A stretch of DNA of 64,000 nt from Streptomyces griseoaurantiacus (GTDB lineage Bacteria; Actinomycetota; Actinomycetes; Streptomycetales; Streptomycetaceae): assembly GCA_014656015.1 (NCBI GenBank), contig BNBP01000034.1, positions 1 through 64,000 on the forward strand, in the 5' to 3' direction. Under the pieces are notes generated by a model. That model ran no database searches. It had not been told where the DNA came from and saw only the letters and a list, made by a program, of their open reading frames with translations. Below are positions 25,280-33,298 of this stretch, one piece after another (the stretch's first letter is position 1; each line of letters starts with the position of its first letter). The position numbers and the translations under genes were made by a program.

Positions 25280-26386
25280 ATGCGCCAACGGTGGGACGCG
25301 GAGCAGCAGCGCTGGATCGACGACGACGCGGGCACGGTCGGCGCGCAGCCGCCGACGGGCCGGGCGGACCGGCCGGAGCAGCCGGGTCAGGCGGTACAGC
25401 CGGGTCAGGCGGGGCAGGTCGGGCAGCCGGAACAGGTGGGCGGGCCCGCGCAGGACGCGGAGCGGCCCTGGTGGGCCGGGGCCGAGACGCAGATCGGCAC
25501 CGTCCGGCCGCCCTCGTTCCCGTCCGCCCCCTCCGCCCCCTCCGCCCCGTCCGCCCCGGCGTACGCGGCCCCTCCACCGCCGCCCCCCTCGTACGTCACT
25601 CCCGCTCCCGCTCCCGCTCCGCCGTACCGGCCGGCCCCCGGACCGGGAACGCTTCCCGTGACCGTGCCGGAACCGGCCGCGGGGCCGGACGCCCGGGGCC
25701 CGCGCACCGTTCTCGTGCTGATCGCGGTGCTGGCCGTGCTCGCCGGGGGCGGCGCCGGCGCGGGAGTGTGGTGGCTGACCCGCGAGGACGGCACGGGATC
25801 GCAGGCGAGCCCCGCGGGCCCCTCCGTGTCCGCCCCCGCCACGGGGAGCCGGCAGGTGGTGCCGCCCGCGGAGACCGGCGGCCGGCCCTCGCCCTCGGAC
25901 ACCGAGCGGTCCCTCTCCCGCTCCGCGGGCCCCTCGCCCGGGTACCGCCGGGCCGAGGACCCCGTCGGCTACCGACTGGACGTGCCCGAGGGATGGGTGC
26001 GCTCGCAGGAGCACGGGGTCAGCGCCGAGGTCGTCACCTACCGCTCGCCCGCCGACGGGCGAAGCCTGCTGATCTTCGAGGTGGTCGAGGAGACGCCCGC
26101 CGCCTCCCTCGACCTGGCGGAGAACGGTCCCGGCGGCTTCGCCGAGAAGCTCTCCGGCTACCGCGTCCTGCACCGCTCCTCCGGGGCGGACCGGGCGGAG
26201 CTGGACTACCGCTACGACGACCGCTCCTCCGGCGCCACCCGGGTCGTCGACCGCCGTTTCACCGCCGCCGACGGCACCCTGTACGCGATCCGCTCCAGCG
26301 GCCCGGAGGGCTCCGACGTCCGCACGCCCTTCGACGCGGCCACCGCCTCCTTCTGCCCGACCGGGGCGGACTGCCCGGCGGCCTGA
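25280..26386 (+). CDS. Gene A: single-pass membrane protein with W-box and extracytoplasmic domain (368 aa)
   Basis: In order: an N-terminal W-box (RQRWDAEQQRWIDDD); a Pro/Gln/Ala-rich cytoplasmic linker (20-140) with SAPSAPSAP and PAPAPAP repeats; one membrane helix near 145-168; a Ser/Pro linker; and a C-terminal domain from about 215 (GYRRAEDPVGYRLDVPEGW). This domain resembles the extracellular sensor-like domains (PsbP/Mog1-like fold inferred) found on some actinobacterial Ser/Thr kinases. It is a paralogue of the protein at 28673, and the two flank genes B and C. The ATG at 25280 has GGGGGA upstream. Function unknown. Confidence 0.75.
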   Translation: MRQRWDAEQQRWIDDDAGTVGAQPPTGRADRPEQPGQAVQPGQAGQVGQPEQVGGPAQDAERPWWAGAETQIGTVRPPSFPSAPSAPSAPSAPAYAAPPPPPPSYVTPAPAPAPPYRPAPGPGTLPVTVPEPAAGPDARGPRTVLVLIAVLAVLAGGGAGAGVWWLTREDGTGSQASPAGPSVSAPATGSRQVVPPAETGGRPSPSDTERSLSRSAGPSPGYRRAEDPVGYRLDVPEGWVRSQEHGVSAEVVTYRSPADGRSLLIFEVVEETPAASLDLAENGPGGFAEKLSGYRVLHRSSGADRAELDYRYDDRSSGATRVVDRRFTAADGTLYAIRSSGPEGSDVRTPFDAATASFCPTGADCPAA

Positions 26387-26473
26387 GCCACCCGGCCGCG
26401 TCACGGGCGGGGCGGAGATCACGGAGGGCTCACGGTCGGTGACAACTCGCTTTCCGCTGTCCGCGTGCGCCAC

Positions 26474-26479
26474 TATGCT
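26474..26479 (+). promoter_or_regulatory. Possible -10 box upstream of gene B
   Basis: TATGCT at 26474-26479 fits a -10 element and would give a leader of about 50 nt. A -35 is not clear. It suggests that B-C-A-prime can be transcribed apart from A. Confidence 0.35.
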
Positions 26480-26535
26480 GATCCTCCATCACCACGCGTG
26501 TCATGTACGCGTGTTCGGACCATCGGGGGATGGGC

Positions 26536-28302
26536 GTGAGTACCGCCTACGTACCGCAACAACCACAGCCGCGACCGGATCCCGGCGCGGGCCCGGGTGC
26601 CGCCCCGGCCGCCGCACCGAACCCGGAACTCCCGGCGACACCGCCGTACGCCAGCGAGGCCACCCGGCTGCTGTGCGCGGGGACCTACCTGGACTCCGCG
26701 TACCGCGACCGGGTCATCGACGAGCTGTACCTCGGCGAACAGCGCCTGGCCGCGCCCTCGCTCGGCTTCGACGCCGCCCGGGTCCTGGCGCACGCCCTGC
26801 GCGCACGCCGACTCGAACTGGGCTGGTCCGCGGCCATCCTGGGCCTGTGGGTGGTGGGCCTGCCGCTCACCCGGGGCTGGCTGTTCCTCTTCCTCGTCTT
26901 CGGCACCTACTCCGCCCTGGCCCCCTGGGCCCGCGGCAAGGCCGACGAGCCGCCGATGTACCGGCGGGTGTTCGCCTTCCTGCTGCGCTGGTACGGCCGC
27001 ATCGGCATCACCGCGCTCCTGGTGACGACCGTCTACGTCGCCTGCGGCGGCGGGGAGGACGCCGACCGGTCCGTCTCGTCGCCCTCCTACTACGGCGGTG
27101 CGTACGGCTCCTCGGGAAGCACCGACCTCTTCGACACCCTGCACGAGTGGGTCGGGGTCCTGGGCGCCTGGCTGACCCTCGCGATCCTCGCGCTCACCGG
27201 CCTGTTCCTCGCCGCCCAGCGAAGCCAGGTCACCCGCTCGCTGTCCGCCGAACTGTCCATGGAGCGCTTCCCCGACGTCGCCGGCGACCCCGCCGAGCAG
27301 GCGGAGGGGCGGCGGTTCCGGCGGCTGGCACAGCGCATCAGGGCCGAGCAGTGGCAGCCGCTCGTCATGTACCACGAGGCCCGCCCGTTCTGCGGGGCCG
27401 GCGCCGCGCACGACACCTGGGTGCTCGCCGTCGAACTGCGCCCCGACAGCGCCCGCGCGCAGCGCCCGCTGAGCAACCGGACCGTCCTGGAGACCGTGCG
27501 CCCGCTGCTCGAACAGCTGCGGGAGTCCGCGGCGACGGCCGAGCACCCGGTGCGCGACCGGCTGCGCCGGCTGGAGATCGACGAGTGCGTCTTCCTGCCG
27601 GTCGAGGGACTGCTGCGGCGCGAGGACGCCCCCTACGCCCCCGGCGACTTCGAGAGCCACCTGGCCCGCGCGGTCGAGGAGGGCGCGGAGAAGCGGCGGC
27701 ACTTCCTGCGGGTGCGGGTCGGGGGCTGGGAGGAGGAGCTGGTCGTCAGCGTCTTCGTCCGCGTCCACACCCAGGGCCGGATGCTCATGCTGGAGATCGC
27801 CCCGCACGTCCTGACCCCGGTGCGCGAGGACTTCAAGGACGCCGACCGCACCGCCCACCGCTACAACCACAACAACCTGCTCGGCAAGGCCGCCTGGGCC
27901 GTGCCGCGGGTGCCGGCCGCGGCCGCCGTGGCGGTGTACCAGCTCGGCCGGCAGGTCGTGTTCGGCTGGCGCCTGGTGACCTCGGGGAACGCGGGGGCGC
28001 TGCCCGAGGGGCCGGCGGCCTCGGTGCGCGAACTGGGGGCGGCGCCGGACGGCTCGCTCTTCCAGGAGATGGACGTCGACCGCTATCTGCGGGCCGTGCA
28101 GGACCGGATCGCGCACGGGGTGCGCACCGCCCTGGCCGACGCGGGCTACCAGACCGGCGAATTCGTCCAGAAGATCATCAACATCAGCAACGGCGGCGTG
28201 AACATCGAATCGGTGGAGGGCTCCACCTTCGCCGTCGGCGAGCACGCCACCGCGCAGAGCGGCGGCGCGCCCGCCGCCGCGCCGCAGAAGGGAACGGAAT
28301 AG
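26536..28302 (+). CDS. Gene B: large membrane protein with C-terminal GSTFAVGEHA motif (588 aa)
   Basis: A Pro-rich start (1-38) precedes a helical cytoplasmic segment (40-92). Four hydrophobic helices follow (about 97-111, 114-130, 155-170 and 205-227), and then a long soluble domain (230-540) with no motif I recognise. The last 40 residues contain NISNGGVNIESVEGSTFAVG, then EHATA. The same GSTFA[VI]GxHA motif occurs at the start of gene C. GTG 26536 (VSTAYVPQ) is preferred, with GGGGGA 5-6 nt upstream; ATG 26530 lies too close to it. Ends two bases before gene C. Confidence 0.75.
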   Translation: MSTAYVPQQPQPRPDPGAGPGAAPAAAPNPELPATPPYASEATRLLCAGTYLDSAYRDRVIDELYLGEQRLAAPSLGFDAARVLAHALRARRLELGWSAAILGLWVVGLPLTRGWLFLFLVFGTYSALAPWARGKADEPPMYRRVFAFLLRWYGRIGITALLVTTVYVACGGGEDADRSVSSPSYYGGAYGSSGSTDLFDTLHEWVGVLGAWLTLAILALTGLFLAAQRSQVTRSLSAELSMERFPDVAGDPAEQAEGRRFRRLAQRIRAEQWQPLVMYHEARPFCGAGAAHDTWVLAVELRPDSARAQRPLSNRTVLETVRPLLEQLRESAATAEHPVRDRLRRLEIDECVFLPVEGLLRREDAPYAPGDFESHLARAVEEGAEKRRHFLRVRVGGWEEELVVSVFVRVHTQGRMLMLEIAPHVLTPVREDFKDADRTAHRYNHNNLLGKAAWAVPRVPAAAAVAVYQLGRQVVFGWRLVTSGNAGALPEGPAASVRELGAAPDGSLFQEMDVDRYLRAVQDRIAHGVRTALADAGYQTGEFVQKIINISNGGVNIESVEGSTFAVGEHATAQSGGAPAAAPQKGTE

Positions 28303-28304
28303 CG

Positions 28305-28676
28305 ATGGCCGGCACCCCTGGCACCAACGAGCCCGGCGTCTCCGTGGGAAACGTCTCGGGCAGCACGTTCGCCATCGGCAGCCACGCCAGGGCGGTGAGC
28401 CACCACGGCACCGCACCGGACCGCGACGCCGCGACGGAGGAGCTGCTGGCGGCGGTGCGTGAGCTGCGCGCCGATCTGACCCGGGTGCGCGGCACCGACC
28501 GCACGGCCGAGCTCGACGCCGCCCTCGCCGAGACGGAGGAGGAGATCACCGGCACCGGGCGGGCCACGCCCACCCGCCGTGAGCGGCTGCGGGAACTGCT
28601 CGCCGACTCCGAGTCCCTGCTGAGCGTGCTCTCCTCGGCGGGAGCGGTGGCCGGGCTGCTCGGGATCGGGTCGTGA
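28305..28676 (+). CDS. Gene C: small coiled-coil protein with N-terminal GSTFAIGSHA motif (123 aa)
   Basis: Residues 11-30 (GVSVGNVSGSTFAIGSHARA) are a short glycine-rich beta-type motif shared with the end of protein B. Residues 40-105 form heptad-rich charged helices (ELLAAVRELRADLTRVRG). The C-terminal 20 residues are hydrophobic (LLSVLSSAGAVAGLLGIG), suitable for membrane or partner contact. It starts two bases after gene B and overlaps gene A-prime by four (GTGA). Motifs of this type also occur at the N-terminus of some STAND/NACHT proteins, which is family resemblance only. Confidence 0.75.
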   Translation: MAGTPGTNEPGVSVGNVSGSTFAIGSHARAVSHHGTAPDRDAATEELLAAVRELRADLTRVRGTDRTAELDAALAETEEEITGTGRATPTRRERLRELLADSESLLSVLSSAGAVAGLLGIGS

Positions 28677-29560
28677 CCGGCGAGAGACGGCGGGTCTGGA
28701 ACGAGGAGACCCAGCGCTGGGAGGACACCGGCGCCTCCGGCGACGCGGCACCGCCGCCGCCCCCGCTCCCGCCGCTCCCCGGACACCTGCCGTACGTGCC
28801 CGAGACGCCGACCGTGCCCACGGTCCCCGCACCGCCCGGGCCGGCGGCCGGGGGCGGGCGGGCGCTGTGGTGGAAGGTCGTGGCCGCGGCCGTCGTGCTC
28901 GGCCTCGGCGCCGGCTACGGCGTGCTGAAGCTGACGGGTGAGGACGACGGGGACGGCCACGACCGCGCCCCCACGGCCGCCACGGCGCCGCCGAGCGAGG
29001 ACGGCGTCCCCATGGACGGGGACACCGGCGCGGGCGCCCCGTCCTCCGAGTCCGCCTCCCCCTCGCCCTCCGAGTCGGCCGGCACGCTGCCCGCCGGCTA
29101 CCACCAGGTCGAGGACCCCGCCGGGTACGCGCTGGCCGTGCCCGACGGGTGGGAGCGCAGCGAGCGCGACACCGGCGTCTTCTACGCCACGAAGGGCGAC
29201 CGCAACCTGCTGCAGATCTTCGTGATCACGGAAGGGGATCTCACGCCCTACGAGGCGGTGCGGCAGTCCTCGAAGAACCTGGGCAGCCAGCAGCCCGGGT
29301 ACGAGGAGGTCTCGCTGGACCGCGGGGCCGCCCCCGAGGGCGCGTCCCCCGCCGTGGGCGAGGACACGGCGCGCCTGGTCTACGCCTACGACAGCGAGAA
29401 GCTCGGGACGCGCAAGCAGGGCGTGGAGTACGCCTTCACCGCGGCGGACGGCAAGAAGTACGCGCTGGTCGCGGCGGGCCCGCTGGACGACTGGGCCATG
29501 ACCCGCGAGAGCGCGGAGACGGCCCTGGCCCACTGGGCGACAGGGGCCTCCCTGGACTGA
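28673..29560 (+). CDS. Gene A-prime: paralogue of gene A (295 aa)
   Basis: It has the same layout as gene A: an N-terminal W-box (RRVWNEETQRWEDT), a Pro-rich linker with poly-Pro, one membrane helix (about 65-85), a Ser/Pro linker, and a C-terminal domain from about 140 (GYHQVEDPAGYALAVPDGW). The DPxGYxLxVPxGW core is shared with gene A. The GTG overlaps the stop of gene C, so B, C and A-prime are coupled. A strong terminator follows. The C-terminal domain is predicted outside the cell and the W-box inside. Confidence 0.75.
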   Translation: MTGERRRVWNEETQRWEDTGASGDAAPPPPPLPPLPGHLPYVPETPTVPTVPAPPGPAAGGGRALWWKVVAAAVVLGLGAGYGVLKLTGEDDGDGHDRAPTAATAPPSEDGVPMDGDTGAGAPSSESASPSPSESAGTLPAGYHQVEDPAGYALAVPDGWERSERDTGVFYATKGDRNLLQIFVITEGDLTPYEAVRQSSKNLGSQQPGYEEVSLDRGAAPEGASPAVGEDTARLVYAYDSEKLGTRKQGVEYAFTAADGKKYALVAAGPLDDWAMTRESAETALAHWATGASLD

Positions 29561-29584
29561 GGGGGGGCGACCGGAACCGAGGGA

Positions 29585-29625
29585 CAGGTGGCGGCGGGGC
29601 CCCCTTCGCGCCCCGCCGCCACCTG
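29585..29625. terminator. Bidirectional terminator, 16-bp perfect stem
   Basis: CAGGTGGCGGCGGGGC (29585-29600) pairs perfectly with 29610-29625 over a 9-nt loop, between convergent genes. Confidence 0.85.
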
Positions 29626-29657
29626 CCCGGCCCTCTCAGCCGTTCTGTCCGGCCCTC

Positions 29658-30158
29658 TCAGCCGTGCTGCCCCGGCCGGTAGTGCCCCGGCACCATCCGG
29701 GTCGTCACGGCGAAGCGGTTCCACGAGTTGATCACGGTGATGGCCGCGACCAGCGCCGCCAGCTCCTTCTCCTCGAAGTGCGCCGCGGCCCGCGCCCACA
29801 CCTCGTCCGGCACGAACCCGTCGGTGAGGACCGTCACCGCCTCCGTCAGTTCCAGCGCCGCGGCCTCCCGCTCCGTGTAGAAGTGCCGCGACTCCTCCCA
29901 CGCCGAGAGCTGCACGATCCGCTCCACGCTCTCGCCCGCCGCGAGCGCGTCCTTCGTGTGCATGTCCAGGCAGAAGGCGCAGTGGTTGAGCTGCGAGGCC
30001 CGGATCTTCACCAGCTCCCGCAGCTTCGGCTCGACACCCTGCCCCGCCGCCGCGTCGAGCCTGATCATCGCCTTGTAGACCTCGGGCGCGAGCGTGGCCA
30101 TGTCCAGTCGGGGGGTGTGCTCGGGCGCGTACGCGGTCACCGTCTCGTTCGTCGTCAT
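29658..30158 (-). CDS. Carboxymuconolactone decarboxylase/AhpD-family protein (166 aa)
   Basis: The redox motif CxxC with following His is present in NHCAFCLDMHTKDALAAGE, the AhpD-type core. Such small helical proteins act as alkylhydroperoxidases or thiol reductants. The length fits the family. ATG 30158 lies seven bases after TAGGGT on the same strand, so the transcript may be leaderless. It is divergent from the MocR regulator, which is a likely controller. Confidence 0.88.
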   Translation of the reverse strand: MTTNETVTAYAPEHTPRLDMATLAPEVYKAMIRLDAAAGQGVEPKLRELVKIRASQLNHCAFCLDMHTKDALAAGESVERIVQLSAWEESRHFYTEREAAALELTEAVTVLTDGFVPDEVWARAAAHFEEKELAALVAAITVINSWNRFAVTTRMVPGHYRPGQHG

Positions 30159-30205
30159 GCCACCGACCCTAGGAGGCGGGCAGCCCGGCGGTATGGTCCA
30201 CTTCC
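30159..30205. promoter_or_regulatory. 47-bp divergent promoter between the AhpD-like gene and mocR-type gene
   Basis: The plus strand has TATGGT (30192-30197) eight bases before ATG 30206. The minus strand has TAGGGT seven bases before ATG 30158. Both starts look leaderless, and the two promoters overlap, so one regulator bound here would affect both. Confidence 0.5.
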
Positions 30206-31627
30206 ATGCCGAATCAGCGGGCCACTTCCGCGCTCGACCTCCATCTGCACCTGGACCGGAACGCCGGTACCGGCCTGCGCCGCGGTCTCACCACCGCCCT
30301 GCGCGAGGCCGTCCGCACCGGCCGCCTCACCCCCGGCACCCGGCTGCCCTCCTCCCGGGCCCTCGCCGCCGACCTGGGCCTCGCCCGCAACACGGTCGCC
30401 GAGGCCTACGCGGACCTCGTCGCCGAGGGGTGGCTCACCGCCCGCCAGGGCTCGGGCACCCGGGTCGCCGACCGCCCGGTCGCGGCGCCGCGCGGTACCG
30501 GGACCCCGTCCCGCGCCCGCAGCGGCGCGACCTCCCGCCCCGCCTACGACCTCACCCCCGGCACCCCCGACCTCGCCTCCTTCCCCCGCGCCGAATGGCT
30601 CCGCGCCGCCCGCCGGGCCCTGGCCCGCGCACCCCACGAGGCCCTCGGCTACGGCGATCCGCGCGGCCGCCCCGAACTGCGTGCCGCGCTCGCCGGCTAC
30701 CTGGCCCGCTCCCGGGGCGTGCGCGCCGACCCCGAACGCATCCTGGTCTGCGCCGGGTTCACCCACGGCCTGTCACTGCTCGGCATCGCGCTGCGGGAGC
30801 GCGGTGTGCGCACGGTCGCGGTGGACGAGTACGGCCTCGACGTCCACTGGGACGTCCTGACCCGGGCCGGCCTGCGCACCACGCCGCTCCCGGTCGACGC
30901 GCACGGCACCCGCACGACCGACCTGAGCACCGCCCGCGGCGGCCCGGGGGCCGTGCTCCTCACGCCCGCGCACCAGTTCCCGCTCGGCGTGTCCCTGCAT
31001 CCCGAGCGGCGCGCGGCCGTCGTCGACTGGGCCCGACGCACCGGCGGCTGGGTCCTGGAGGACGACTACGACGGCGAGTTCCGCTACGACCGCCAGCCGG
31101 TCGGCGCCCTGCAGGACCTCGACCCCGAGCGCGTCGTCCACCTGGGCACCGCCAGCAAGGCCCTCGCCCCCGGGCTGCGCCTCGCCTGGATGGTGCTGCC
31201 GCCCGCGCTCGCCGGGCAGGTGCTGGAGGCGACCGGCGGGCACAACCCCTGCGGCGTCCTGGACCAGCTCACCCTGGCGGAGTTCCTCGCCTCCGGCGCC
31301 TACGACCGCCATGTGCGCGCCTCCCGGCTGCGCTACCGGCGCCGCCGCGACCAGCTCGTCGCCGCCCTCGCCGCCCGCGCCCCCGAGGCGCGCCCCACCG
31401 GCATCGCGGCCGGACTGCACGCGGTGCTCCGGCTGCCCCCGGGCACCGAGCAGAGCGTGGTCCGGGCGGCCGTCTGGCAGGGCCTCGCCCTGCACGGCCT
31501 GGCGGCGCACCGCCATCCGGAGGCCGCGCCGGGCCCCGCGGCCGACGCCCTCGTCGTCGGCTACGGCACGCCCCCCGACCACGCCTGGTCCGGGGCCCTC
31601 GACGCGCTGTGCCGGGCGGTGCCGTAA
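30206..31627 (+). CDS. MocR/PdxR-type transcription regulator (473 aa)
   Basis: An N-terminal GntR winged helix (about 15-80: TRLPSSRALAADLGLARNTV) is fused to a fold-type I aminotransferase-like domain (about 115-470). That domain has DEYGLDVHW, LLTPAHQFPLGV, EDDYDGEFRYD and the PLP-lysine loop HLGTASKALAPGLRLAW. PLP-dependent regulators of this kind control vitamin B6 or amino-acid genes. It is divergent from, and probably regulates, the AhpD-like gene. Confidence 0.93.
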   Translation: MPNQRATSALDLHLHLDRNAGTGLRRGLTTALREAVRTGRLTPGTRLPSSRALAADLGLARNTVAEAYADLVAEGWLTARQGSGTRVADRPVAAPRGTGTPSRARSGATSRPAYDLTPGTPDLASFPRAEWLRAARRALARAPHEALGYGDPRGRPELRAALAGYLARSRGVRADPERILVCAGFTHGLSLLGIALRERGVRTVAVDEYGLDVHWDVLTRAGLRTTPLPVDAHGTRTTDLSTARGGPGAVLLTPAHQFPLGVSLHPERRAAVVDWARRTGGWVLEDDYDGEFRYDRQPVGALQDLDPERVVHLGTASKALAPGLRLAWMVLPPALAGQVLEATGGHNPCGVLDQLTLAEFLASGAYDRHVRASRLRYRRRRDQLVAALAARAPEARPTGIAAGLHAVLRLPPGTEQSVVRAAVWQGLALHGLAAHRHPEAAPGPAADALVVGYGTPPDHAWSGALDALCRAVP

Positions 31628-31675
31628 GGTACCGCGCGCACATACGGTCCACAGCGGTCACGGGGGAGCGGGAAC

Positions 31676-32053
31676 ATGGCGGACATACGTCGGCAACTAC
31701 GGTCGGGAACGGTCGTCCTCGGAAGCGTGGGGCTGCTCGCCGCCGCGCTCACGGCCTGCTCCTCCGACCCCGACAAGCGGTGTGTGGACAAGGACAGTTA
31801 CGAGGCCGGCAAGGGCTACCGCACCGTCGACGGCAAGTACTGCGGCTCCTCCGGCGGCACCGGCAAGTCCGACGGCTCCGGCAGCTCCGGCAGCTCCGGC
31901 ATCAACGGAGTCTGGTACTACGGCGGCAGCAAGAAGGGGCAGCGCGTCAAGGGCGGTTCCCTCACCAAGCCACGCTCCGGCTCCGGTTCCTCGGGCGGGG
32001 GCGGCGTCAAACGGGGCGGGTTCGGCGGCAAGGGCGGCGGCTCCGGAAGCTGA
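31676..32053 (+). CDS. YgiB-like small lipoprotein (125 aa)
   Basis: A lipoprotein signal peptide ends in the lipobox LTAC (Cys at about 28). The mature part has a short cysteine pair (RCVDKDSYEAG ... GKYCGSS), then Gly/Ser repeats, a VWYYGG motif and KRGGFGG near the C-terminus. The Gly-rich tail with RGGFG recalls the E. coli YgiB lipoprotein, whose gene also precedes a glutathionylspermidine-synthase-like gene (YgiC). The gene lies 12 bases before that partner here. The YgiB link is my inference from the tail and gene context. Confidence 0.8.
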   Translation: MADIRRQLRSGTVVLGSVGLLAAALTACSSDPDKRCVDKDSYEAGKGYRTVDGKYCGSSGGTGKSDGSGSSGSSGINGVWYYGGSKKGQRVKGGSLTKPRSGSGSSGGGGVKRGGFGGKGGGSGS

Positions 32054-32065
32054 GGGGGAGCCCGC

Positions 32066-33289
32066 ATGGAACGCCGCACCCTGACCCCCCGCCCCGGCTG
32101 GCAGCGGACCGTCGAGGCGCAGGGACTCATCTACCCGCTCACCCTGCCCCCGGCCTGGGAGTCCGCCCGCGCGGCGGGCGACCCCGTCCCCGAGGACGCC
32201 TGGGTGCCGTACTGGGACGAGAGCGCCGCCTACGTCTTCTCGCTGCCGGAGGTCGAGGCGCTGGAGGAGACGGTCGCGGAACTGCACCGCATGTGCCTGG
32301 CCGCGGCCGGTCACATCGTCGCGGAGAACCGTTTCGCCGACCTCGGCATCACCGACCCGAGGGTCGCCGCCGCCGTCGCCGAGGCCTGGCGGCGGCGGGC
32401 CGAACTCCCCTCCCTCTACGGCCGCTTCGACCTGCGCTACGACGGGACCGGCCCGGCCAAGCTGCTGGAGTACAACGCCGACACCCCGACCTCGCTGGTC
32501 GAGGCCGCCTCCCCGCAGTGGTTCTGGATGGAGGAGCGGTTCCCCGGCGCCGACCAGTGGAACTCCCTGCACGAACGCCTGGTCGACGCCTGGAAGCGGC
32601 AGTCCGCGCTGCTTCCGCCCGGCAGCCCCCTGTACTTCGCGCACTCCTCCGTGGACGAGCTCGGCGAGGACCTGATGACGGTCGCCTACCTCAAGGAGAC
32701 GGCCGAACAGGCGGGCCTCGACACCGACTGGATCTCCATGGAGGAGATCGGCTGGGACCCGCTCTCCGAGCGCTTCGTCGACAAGCGGCTCCGCTTCATC
32801 CGCTCCTGCTTCAAGCTCTACCCGTGGGAGTGGCTCACCACCGACGCCTTCGCCGAGCACGTCCTCGACACCCTCGACAACGGCGGCGGCACCGGCAGCA
32901 CCCTGTGGATCGAACCCGCCTGGAAGATGCTGCTCAGCAACAAGGCGCTGCTCGCCGTCCTGTGGGAACTCTTCCCCGGCCACCCCAATCTGCTGCCCGC
33001 CCACCTGGACGGCCCCCGCGAACTGGCCGCCACCACCGGCTACGTCGCCAAGCCGCTGCTCGGCCGGGAGGGCGCCGGCATCACCGTGCACGAGCCGGGC
33101 GCCGGCGCGGCCCTGCGGGACGAGCCCTGCTGCTACCAGCAGCTCGCCCCGCTGCCCGACTTCGACGGCAACCGGGTCGTGCTCGGGGCGTGGGTCGTCG
33201 GGGACGAACCGGCGGGCCTCGGCATCCGCGAGTCCGCCGGGCTGATCACCGACGAGTACGCCCGCTTCCTCCCGCACGTCATCCTCTGA
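32066..33289 (+). CDS. Glutathionylspermidine-synthase-like (YgiC/YjfC) ATP-grasp protein (407 aa)
   Basis: The family signatures GRFDLRYDGTGPAKLLEYN and ADTPTSLVEA are at about 115-145. Later YVAKPLLGREGAGITVHE and GNRVVLGAWVVGDEPAGLG supply the ATP-grasp end. The protein lacks the amidase half of E. coli Gss, as YgiC and YjfC do. ATP-grasp enzymes of this family form amide bonds; the substrate here is unknown, since actinobacteria lack glutathione. It forms an operon with the lipoprotein gene, and GGGGGAG precedes the ATG. Confidence 0.9.
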   Translation: MERRTLTPRPGWQRTVEAQGLIYPLTLPPAWESARAAGDPVPEDAWVPYWDESAAYVFSLPEVEALEETVAELHRMCLAAAGHIVAENRFADLGITDPRVAAAVAEAWRRRAELPSLYGRFDLRYDGTGPAKLLEYNADTPTSLVEAASPQWFWMEERFPGADQWNSLHERLVDAWKRQSALLPPGSPLYFAHSSVDELGEDLMTVAYLKETAEQAGLDTDWISMEEIGWDPLSERFVDKRLRFIRSCFKLYPWEWLTTDAFAEHVLDTLDNGGGTGSTLWIEPAWKMLLSNKALLAVLWELFPGHPNLLPAHLDGPRELAATTGYVAKPLLGREGAGITVHEPGAGAALRDEPCCYQQLAPLPDFDGNRVVLGAWVVGDEPAGLGIRESAGLITDEYARFLPHVIL

Positions 33290-33298
33290 GCCGGGCCG

